Assembly: GCA_002316005.1 (NCBI GenBank)
Contig: DCIM01000046.1
Location: 4,596-36,304 of the forward strand
Source: Prevotellaceae bacterium UBA1726
GTDB taxonomy: Bacteria > Bacteroidota > Bacteroidia > Bacteroidales > Bacteroidaceae
Length of the DNA: 31,709 nt
Direction of reading: 5' to 3'
Every line of letters begins with the position of its first letter. Within the stretch, counting starts at the first letter, position 1. The position numbers and the translations under genes were made by a program. Below the pieces are notes generated by a model. It did not search any database and was not told the origin of the DNA. It saw only the letters and a list, made by a program, of their open reading frames with translations. Of this stretch, positions 1-6,675 are shown one piece after another.

Positions 1-2048
1 ATGCCATTGAAAGGACCCGACTTAGGAACAACATTGATTGTACGCTTTACAAGTTCTGACTGGTTGCCACTTACTGTAGTAGCATAAGCCATAATCTCGT
101 ACTGACCAACCTTAGCAGGAGTGAACTCAAATGTATAAGGAGCCTCGGTTGATGTATTGCAAAGAACACCATCAGCATAGTACTTCACATCCTGAATTTC
201 CTCAGTTGCTGATACATTTGCTGTGAAAGTAGTCTTTGTATCGTACATGAATTCTTCATCGTCGTTGACAATCTCAAGTTCGATATCCTCGTTAATGTTG
301 AGATGCTCGAAGGCGATATTGTCAATGTTGAGTACATTATCAGCACCACCAGTGATGGTAAGACGGATAACCTGCTCGCCAGCCTCAAGAGGAACGATGG
401 TTCTGGTGTATTTTGTCTGGTAGTCACTCTTTGATGAAGTGGCAGGAACAGTGATTTTCTCCTCAGTGAGAGTCTTTGGACCATCAATTGTTACGAGCGA
501 GAGGTTGTAAGACGCACCCTCCTTTGTAGCAGAATACTTTGTGTTTACTGCATACAGACCAGGTTCTTTCACATTGACTGTATATTCCACCCACTCGCCA
601 ACCTTATTGCAACCGAGAGCATAGCCAGAGCCAGCCTTGTCGATGTCGGCACCATCGGTACGATAACTTGAAGCAGTACCCTCACGGCTTGTGCTTGTGT
701 CCCAATAAGCAATGCCAATGGAACCCTTGTCGTAGTTCTCTGCCTCAATTACACCAGGCAGTTCAATGGCTGTACCTGTGTAAGGTTCCTGAGCAGAAGC
801 CGGTTGAACGCTTGAGTAGCGCTCGTATGTAGTACCGTCTGTACATGTCACTACTGCCTTCAACTCACAAGCCTTGGTGTTAGTGAAGTTGACGATAGCC
901 TCGTAAGGAGCCTCGGTCATTGTAGCAACGAGAGAACCTCTTGCATAAAGTTCTATCTTCTCGATTGTCTTTGTACGCATCTTAGCGCGAACAATAATCT
1001 TCGCATCCTTACCCTTCTCCACCTTTGCATAGACAGGCTTTACATAAACAGAAGCCTCCTTCACCATGCCAGGGAAAGGACTCTTGGCATTCTTTGCTTC
1101 ATCAGTCTGCATATATTCGCGAAGCCATGTCATAGCAGGACGATCCTCGCCATCTATGATGATACCAGAATTACCGTCAGTTGTCCATGTCTTTCCGTAG
1201 ATATAGCCCCAGAGAGTCACACCTGCACAATAGTCTTGCTCCCACATATATGGAATCTGTTCCTTATATCGCTGAAGCTGCTTGTCATCATCATCTGTAC
1301 CAATGTCATACTCTGTACTGTACATCGGCATCTTGAGTGCATTCTGCAGTTTCTCCATCGCAGCAATAAAAGCACTTTCTGAGCAATCGGTAAGGTCGTG
1401 CGACTGACATCCGTATGCATCAATAGGAGCACCAGCATTACGAAGATTCTTCACGAGGTCGATATACTGGTCAGTGTTGCACTGGAATGTATTGAAGTCG
1501 TTGTAGATGAGGATAGCATCAGGCCAACGCTCGTATGCCAATTCGAAAGCCTTGATAATCCAGTCGTAGCCAGTCTCGCCAGTGCCACCAAGAGCCTCGA
1601 TGAAGTATTTTGTTCCCTCCTGATGACCACTAACGGCCTCGTTCACAACATCAATGATCTTCAAGTCAGGATAGTGTTTCTTTACATTATCCATCCACTG
1701 CACAATCTCGTTGTATCTCTGCTCAGGAGTCAATGACTCAATCCATGAAGGATACTGAGAACCCCACACGAGAGCATGAAACTTGAAAGGGAAGTTCCAT
1801 TTTTTTGCATAGTTAAATGCAGCATCATTCCAGTTGAATCTGTCGTTTGTACCTTCAACTGACGCCCACTTTGTTTCATTCTCACAAGTAATCTGATTCC
1901 ACAGGGTGTGGAAGGCCTCTTTGCCGTAATCAACATTGTAGCTTGTTGTGATGTTACCAAGGAATTTGTCGGGATTACTTGACAACTGTGCTTTAGCACC
2001 CATGCTCACCAGCAATGCCAACAATGCTAACTGCAGTTTCTTTCTCAT
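1..2048 (-). CDS. Secreted GH10 endo-1,4-beta-xylanase with Ig-like and CBM6-like modules (3' end outside window)
   Basis: The frame opens at ATG 2048 and runs off the left edge, so about 682 residues are visible. Residues 1-21 form a signal peptide ending GAKAQ. Residues about 22-315 form a GH10 barrel: the acid/base motif VVNEAVSG places Glu137, and STEYDIG places the nucleophile Glu246. The WGYIYGKTW segment is the usual active-site floor. An Ig-like domain follows (about 330-410), then a CBM6-type module beginning ELPGVIEAENYD (about 427-580), then a second Ig-like domain (about 585-672). The family cleaves internal beta-1,4 bonds of xylan; the modules should bind the polymer. The signal peptide implies export, with surface or periplasmic location unresolved because the C-terminus is missing. 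No SusC/SusD genes are adjacent. The family call is firm; exact substrate preference is inferred. Confidence 0.93.
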   Translation of the reverse strand, partial: MRKKLQLALLALLVSMGAKAQLSSNPDKFLGNITTSYNVDYGKEAFHTLWNQITCENETKWASVEGTNDRFNWNDAAFNYAKKWNFPFKFHALVWGSQYPSWIESLTPEQRYNEIVQWMDNVKKHYPDLKIIDVVNEAVSGHQEGTKYFIEALGGTGETGYDWIIKAFELAYERWPDAILIYNDFNTFQCNTDQYIDLVKNLRNAGAPIDAYGCQSHDLTDCSESAFIAAMEKLQNALKMPMYSTEYDIGTDDDDKQLQRYKEQIPYMWEQDYCAGVTLWGYIYGKTWTTDGNSGIIIDGEDRPAMTWLREYMQTDEAKNAKSPFPGMVKEASVYVKPVYAKVEKGKDAKIIVRAKMRTKTIEKIELYARGSLVATMTEAPYEAIVNFTNTKACELKAVVTCTDGTTYERYSSVQPASAQEPYTGTAIELPGVIEAENYDKGSIGIAYWDTSTSREGTASSYRTDGADIDKAGSGYALGCNKVGEWVEYTVNVKEPGLYAVNTKYSATKEGASYNLSLVTIDGPKTLTEEKITVPATSSKSDYQTKYTRTIVPLEAGEQVIRLTITGGADNVLNIDNIAFEHLNINEDIELEIVNDDEEFMYDTKTTFTANVSATEEIQDVKYYADGVLCNTSTEAPYTFEFTPAKVGQYEIMAYATTVSGNQSELVKRTINVVPKSGPFNG

Positions 2049-2142
2049 AATTTCTTAGGTTTTAATTTTTTTCCAAATCTTTAATAAGGAGTGTTTCCGA
2101 ATTTTTTTATCATGCAATGTACAGAACTATTCAGTTCTACTG

Positions 2143-2173
2143 CAAAGTTATACATTTAATTTAATTCCCACAA
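2143..2173 (-). promoter_or_regulatory. Bacteroidota-type promoter for the GH10 xylanase
   Basis: On the minus strand a -7 box TAACTTTG (2143-2150) lies 20 bases from an upstream TTG (2171-2173), which fits the TTG-N19/20-TAnnTTTG consensus. Transcription would begin near 2136 and give a leader of roughly 88 nt before the ATG at 2048. Confidence 0.7.
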
Positions 2174-2347
2174 TATTTTCATAGAATTATTTGCAGTCAA
2201 ACACTAATTTAACCATTGCTTTGCAATATGTAACCGTTTTTTTTCTTTATCTCGTAGAATTTTATTAATTTTACCACCCAAATTAAAAACATTCTCATTG
2301 CGGCCTCTGAAATCAGTGCCGCCAACTGGATTAAAACATATAGTTGC

Positions 2348-4129
2348 ATGAATAAAAAACTCCTTGGTCTTGTCATCACAGCAACCGTTGTTGTTGCCCT
2401 CATCGCCTATGCCGCCTATCTTCTTGTAGGTGTTTATCCTGATGTTCTTATAACAGCACAGGACCGCAACATATACTCTGCCGATTCGCTCTTTTTCAGT
2501 CAGCAGGTAGCTCGTCCGTTCGGATTATTTCAGTATATTGGTGCCTATCTGACACAATATTTCTATCATCCAGCCATTGGTGCTGCTTTGCTTATTGCCA
2601 TGTGGACAGCAAGTGCTTTTGTTGGCATCAAGGCATTCCGCCTCAAAGGCATCTGGCGTTCGCTGATGATAATCCCTGCGGCTTGTCTGCTTGCCTCTGA
2701 ACTCGACCTTGGCTACTGGGTTTACTGTCTCACCATTCCTGGTTACTGGTTCTCGCAGTCGGTGGCATTCCTTGTGCTCATGCTCCTTCTCTGGGCAGCC
2801 AACGCCACACCTCGCCGTTTCCGCCTTGTGTGGTATGCAGTAGTAGGTTTTGTGCTATTCCCTGTACTGGGATGGATATCTTATATCTTTGCCGTTTGCC
2901 TTGCCCTGTCACAGTTTGTTATTGGTGGCGAGAAGAACACCAAACCCGATTGGAAGGACCTCATTGGAATAGTCCTCACAGTAGCGGCACCATTCGTCTT
3001 CCGTCTGTTCTTCTATGAAACAATCAATTCGGACGAAGTTCTCAGTGCGGGATTCCCATTCTTCAAGACCTCGACAAACTCATCACTTCGTCCGGTTATC
3101 CCATTCTTCATTCTTTCAGGTGCAACAGTTGTTTCAGCCTTTGGCGGATTATTGCCAGCATTGAAGAAGATTCCAGCATCCGTAGCCTATGTCCTTGTGG
3201 GCATAGCATCGGCTTATGCAGTTTGGGCAACAGCGTTCAAGGACGAGAACTATCTCTATGAGATACAGATGACACAAGCCACAATGGTTGATGATTGGCA
3301 GAGTGTGATAAGTGTGGCAGAGAAGACAAAGACTCCTTCACGCACAATGGTAATGCTGAAGAACATTGCCCTCTATAACACAGGTGAACTCTCGCGCTCG
3401 TTTGAACTGAGCAACGATGGTAAGGAAATCTACAATCCTGACACATTGAACATCAACATCATGCACATCGCTTCACCGCTTATCTATTATAATCATGGAG
3501 TGGTGAACTATGCCATTCGTTGGTGTATGGAGTTCTCTGTTCCTTATGGTTTCTCGCCTTACAACCTCAAAACCTTTATCCGTTGTGCTGAGGCTACTGG
3601 CGAGAAGGAACTTGCTCGCCGTTATCTCGACCGTCTGCATGGTTTGCATTACTACAAAGATTGGCAACCAACACCGGTCACACCAGCAGTGAAGGAACTC
3701 ATGAGTCTGTTCTCTGATGCCCTCGACAATGATGACAATAGTTGTGAGCGTTATATCATCAAGCGCTTTGACAAGGACCACCATGTGCAGAGTCCACGCT
3801 ACTGTGAGTTGAATCTGCTCTATGCTATGATAATCCGCGACCCAAGCAATTTCTGGGCGGCGTTCTACGATTATGTCAACACCCATAAGGGCGAACCGCT
3901 TTCTACACAGTATCAAGAAGCATTCTGCCTCTTTATGGACCAGGCAGCAGTTAATTTCCCAATACAGATAGACATCTCACCAGAAATTGCCGCTCGTTAC
4001 AAAGCCTTCCTGGAAGACGGAAGTAGCTATGCTAAGTATCTTGATGAGAACGGTACTCGTGAGGCAATGCGCCCTGAATGGGGCGAGACCTATTGGTGGT
4101 TCAACGCCTTCGGCCGTCAATACTATTAA
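2348..4129 (+). CDS. Polytopic inner-membrane protein, DUF6057-like
   Basis: A 593-residue protein of unknown function that I recognise as similar to the Bacteroidota DUF6057 family. The first 300 residues hold about nine hydrophobic segments (roughly 6-28, 73-97, 103-128, 134-155, 160-193, 201-223, 250-273, 276-298). The remaining 300 residues are soluble and look alpha-helical, with helix pairs reminiscent of TPR-type folds around 330-450. No catalytic motif is visible. The next gene, on the same strand 142 bp away, encodes a TolB-like lipoprotein with a heme-c motif, so the pair may form a membrane-anchored envelope module; that is inference. ATG 2348 is chosen because the first membrane segment starts right after it. 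No convincing promoter was found in the 299-bp gap shared with the divergent GH10 gene. Confidence 0.85.
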   Translation: MNKKLLGLVITATVVVALIAYAAYLLVGVYPDVLITAQDRNIYSADSLFFSQQVARPFGLFQYIGAYLTQYFYHPAIGAALLIAMWTASAFVGIKAFRLKGIWRSLMIIPAACLLASELDLGYWVYCLTIPGYWFSQSVAFLVLMLLLWAANATPRRFRLVWYAVVGFVLFPVLGWISYIFAVCLALSQFVIGGEKNTKPDWKDLIGIVLTVAAPFVFRLFFYETINSDEVLSAGFPFFKTSTNSSLRPVIPFFILSGATVVSAFGGLLPALKKIPASVAYVLVGIASAYAVWATAFKDENYLYEIQMTQATMVDDWQSVISVAEKTKTPSRTMVMLKNIALYNTGELSRSFELSNDGKEIYNPDTLNINIMHIASPLIYYNHGVVNYAIRWCMEFSVPYGFSPYNLKTFIRCAEATGEKELARRYLDRLHGLHYYKDWQPTPVTPAVKELMSLFSDALDNDDNSCERYIIKRFDKDHHVQSPRYCELNLLYAMIIRDPSNFWAAFYDYVNTHKGEPLSTQYQEAFCLFMDQAAVNFPIQIDISPEIAARYKAFLEDGSSYAKYLDENGTREAMRPEWGETYWWFNAFGRQYY

Positions 4130-4271
4130 ACCCCTTTCAACCCCTTGAAACTTTGAAACTCCTTGAAAGCGCCTTTAGGCGGGCTCACTGACCAAAGCCG
4201 GCAAGTCATCGCAGATGGCGCCGATAAGCGGAGGGAAGTAAACTCCTTGAAACTTGAAAACCCCAAATATA
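4130..4271. repeat. Intergenic spacer with CTTGAAA repeats and small hairpins
   Basis: The spacer carries several CTTGAAA-like units (4144-4168 and 4246-4259). A 13-bp direct repeat AAACTCCTTGAAA occurs at 4156-4168 and 4240-4252, 84 bp apart. Between the copies lies a GC-rich stretch with a CGCC-TTTA-GGCG hairpin. No open frame of interest is present. A similar GTTGAAAACCCC ending precedes the GH92 gene, which suggests a dispersed intergenic element. Confidence 0.5.
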
Positions 4272-5753
4272 ATGAAGAAATCGTTTTTCTCTCTCGTCAT
4301 ATCAATCCTTTTTGTCGCTTGCTCTTCGCATCCCGACATTCCTTCGTCAGCAACAAACGCAGGACAGTTGCCAGCCATCTATCCTGACTATTGCAATGTG
4401 ACCGTTCCTTGCAACATCGCCCCACTCAACTTCATGCTCTCTGATGAGGCATTTGATGAATGTGTGGCACGCATCACAACACCCGACGGCAACAGCCAGA
4501 CTTATGGCGAGGGCCGAAAAGTGATGATTCCTGAGGACGAATGGCAGGATATGCTCAAAGCCTCAACAGGTAAGGATATCACCGTTGAGGTTTGGGGAAA
4601 GAAGGCCGGTCAATGGACAGCGTTCAACAAATTCAACATCAGCATTGCCCCAGATTCCATTGACGAGTACATCTCTTATCGACTCATTGAACCATCCTAC
4701 CTTATCTACGACTACATGGAGATTGCACAGCGTAACCTCACCAACTTCGATGAGTCTTTAATCTATAATAATAAGGTGGCGTGTGGTGATGGTAAAGGTC
4801 AGTGTATCAACTGCCACAGTTATCAGAACTATCGCACCGACAATATGCTTTTCCATGTCCGTGTGACAAACGGCGGTACAATCATTGTCAACGATGGCAA
4901 AATATCAAAGGTGAACCTCAAGCGCGACAATACCATCAGTCCTGGTGTTTATCCTTCGTGGCATCCAACAGAGAAACTCGTTGCTTTCTCTGTAAATACC
5001 ACTCGCCAGATGATGCATACAATGAACAAGAACAAGGCGGAGGTGTTCGACCTTGCTTCCGACCTTATTCTGTATGATGTGAACAGTGACGAAGTGAGCA
5101 TTGTAAGTGCCGATACAACCCGACTGGAGGTGTTCCCTACATGGTCGGCCGATGGCAGTTACCTCTACTACTGTTCAACTCTCTCCGACACTACAAACAT
5201 TGATTTCAGGAAAAACTATCAGAATGTACGCTATAACCTCTATCGCCGTTCGTTCGATATCAAGACACGACAGTTTGGCGAGGAGGAACTCATCTATGAT
5301 GCAGTATCGCAAAAACTCAGTGTTTCACTGCCTCGCGTGAGTCCTGACGACCGTCATATCGTCTTTGCACTTGGTGCCTACGGATGCTTCAACATCTGGC
5401 ATCATGATGCTGATATCAAACTCATTGAAGTGTCTGCTGATGGCACCATTACGGCAGATGCAGATGGTGAAGCCCTTGCCCTTCTCAACAGTAAGGATTA
5501 TCCCGACAGTTATCCTTCATTCTCGAGCAATGGTAAGTGGATAATGTGTGCCAGCCGACGAGATGACGGAAATTACAGTCGTGTCTATATCTCTTACTTT
5601 GACGGAAAGAAAGCCCACAAGGCATTTGCCCTTCCTCAGCGCGACCCACAGCACAACAGCATCCGCCTGAAGAGTTACAACCGCCCAGAGTTTATGGTCG
5701 AGCCAGTGAAGCAGTCAATCTCCGACTTCAAGGAGGTTGTGGCCAAGGAATAA
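4272..5753 (+). CDS. TolB-like beta-propeller lipoprotein with one c-type heme motif
   Basis: A 493-residue protein. I choose ATG 4272 because it starts a lipoprotein signal (MKKSFF...) with lipobox FVAC and acylated Cys17; an earlier TTG would disrupt the signal. Residues 178-182 read CINCH, the CxxCH site for covalent heme attachment. From about residue 230 there are repeated PD40/TolB-type blades with cores such as YPSWHPTEKLVAFS, FPTWSADGSYLYY, LPRVSPDDRHIVFA and YPSFSSNGKWIM, consistent with a beta-propeller. The protein should be anchored in the envelope. The heme site suggests electron transfer, or a propeller stabilised or sensed through heme. Its partner and substrate are unknown. 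It probably works with the upstream membrane protein. The domain call is good; the function is open. Confidence 0.85.
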   Translation: MKKSFFSLVISILFVACSSHPDIPSSATNAGQLPAIYPDYCNVTVPCNIAPLNFMLSDEAFDECVARITTPDGNSQTYGEGRKVMIPEDEWQDMLKASTGKDITVEVWGKKAGQWTAFNKFNISIAPDSIDEYISYRLIEPSYLIYDYMEIAQRNLTNFDESLIYNNKVACGDGKGQCINCHSYQNYRTDNMLFHVRVTNGGTIIVNDGKISKVNLKRDNTISPGVYPSWHPTEKLVAFSVNTTRQMMHTMNKNKAEVFDLASDLILYDVNSDEVSIVSADTTRLEVFPTWSADGSYLYYCSTLSDTTNIDFRKNYQNVRYNLYRRSFDIKTRQFGEEELIYDAVSQKLSVSLPRVSPDDRHIVFALGAYGCFNIWHHDADIKLIEVSADGTITADADGEALALLNSKDYPDSYPSFSSNGKWIMCASRRDDGNYSRVYISYFDGKKAHKAFALPQRDPQHNSIRLKSYNRPEFMVEPVKQSISDFKEVVAKE

Positions 5754-5831
5754 ACCAGTAAGAGTGTTCAAATTCTTTACTTTCTTTACCTCGCCAACTA
5801 TACCGATTTTTGGCGATTTCGGGCTGATTAT

Positions 5832-5925
5832 TGCAACATATGCAACAATTTGCAACAAGAAAAGAAATTGAAAATCAACAAGTTAGCGCCAATGTTGCAT
5901 TTGTTGCATTTGTTGCATTGTTGCA
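5832..5925. repeat. TGCAAC / GTTGCA hexamer cluster 1
   Basis: Three TGCAAC sites (5832, 5841, 5851) are followed by four inverted GTTGCA sites (5894, 5903, 5912, 5920). Spacing is 8-10 bp. Read on the minus strand, this block resembles cluster 2 at 6181-6288, so the two form an imperfect inverted repeat about an AT-rich core. It may be a protein-binding array or the remains of Cys-Asn-rich coding tails. Confidence 0.75.
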
Positions 5926-5984
5926 AATGGTGTATGTATAACTGCATTGTGGAAGAGGTAATGTAAAAAGAAATTCATAATCCA

Positions 5985-6110
5985 TAATCAGGAATTCCTA
6001 TATCCTTATTATTATATATATTACATTATTATATATATATTATATTACATATATATTACTATTATATTATTATATATATTATTTATAATATAAGTATTGA
6101 TGCTTTAATT
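5985..6110. other. AT-rich low-complexity core
   Basis: Roughly 125 bp consist almost entirely of TA/TAT runs, with nearly no G or C between about 6004 and 6094. It lies centrally between the two TGCAAC clusters. No gene or promoter can be assigned with confidence in such sequence; it would melt or bend easily. Confidence 0.7.
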
Positions 6111-6180
6111 GTGATTGATTGCTAAAATACTTTACAAACTGCATTTTGGAATCCGTAGAATCATGTCATATCACTCTGTT

Positions 6181-6288
6181 TGCAACATGTGCAACATGTG
6201 CAACAATGCAACAATTGGGGTTAAATCGTTGAAAATCAGGTGTAGGGGAAAACACGTTTTGTTGCATATGCCCCGAAAATAGTGCAAC
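6181..6288. repeat. TGCAAC / GTTGCA hexamer cluster 2
   Basis: TGCAAC occurs at 6181, 6190, 6199 and 6207 (spacing 9, 9, 8), then GTTGCA at 6261 and TGCAAC at 6283. The run and its downstream TTGAAAATCA segment mirror cluster 1 on the opposite strand. In one forward frame the block reads as Cys-Asn-Met repeats within a 39-codon open frame (about 6164-6283), too short and repetitive to call a gene. Confidence 0.7.
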
Positions 6289-6386
6289 ATCGTGATTTGG
6301 GTAAAAGTAAAAACAATGTACAAAACCACCCCTGAGGTCCTCGCCGATTCCTTTTTTGTGGAAGTCCCGCATTACGAAAGTATAGG

Positions 6387-6474
6387 AATGACAATGTCAT
6401 TTAACTGAAATGAGGCGGTCATTTCAGCGTAATGAGGTGGTCATTTCAGTGGAATGAACTGGTCATTTGGGCGT
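6387..6474. repeat. Four 22-bp tandem repeats, each with an internal palindrome
   Basis: Four units begin at 6387, 6409, 6431 and 6453 and fit AATGA-N4-GTCATTT-N6. Each has AATGA facing TCATT across a short loop. The 22-bp period is about two helical turns, so identical sites would lie on one DNA face. The array ends about 70 bp before the -7 box of the M16 protease gene, so it could be an operator array or a dispersed repeat. Confidence 0.75.
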
Positions 6475-6546
6475 TTTTATCAGGAGGGAAATGGGAATAA
6501 ATATTAATTTATTTCTATAAATTACTTTTTTCTCAAGAAAAAGTTG

Positions 6547-6675
6547 TACTTTTGCACGAAATTTTTTTGTAATAAACTCCAAGGGGTGTGCGTCTAACGG
6601 ACAAAACCGTTATGAAACAGACAATCCCTACTTGTTTGGGAATACATTAAATAACAAAATAATAAAAACAACAAA
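6547..6675 (+). promoter_or_regulatory. -7 box and leader of the M16 protease gene
   Basis: TACTTTTG at 6547-6554 matches TAnnTTTG; no TTG is found at the -33 distance, so the promoter is weaker by eye or activator dependent. Transcription from about 6561 would give a leader of roughly 115 nt containing a TAACGG-ACAAAA-CCGTTA hairpin (about 6595-6612) and an A-rich run before ATG 6676. Confidence 0.6.

Noticed and set aside
5828..6290. The TGCAAC/AT-rich region as a chromosomal or plasmid origin
   Set aside because: No DnaA boxes, dnaA, repA or par genes were seen. The iteron look is kept only as a finding.
6166..6372. A 68-codon minus-strand frame in the intergenic region
   Set aside because: It is built largely from the TGCAAC repeats and has no domain or promoter.
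6387..6474. The 22-bp repeats as a CRISPR array
   Set aside because: Units are directly adjacent without spacers, and no cas gene is present.
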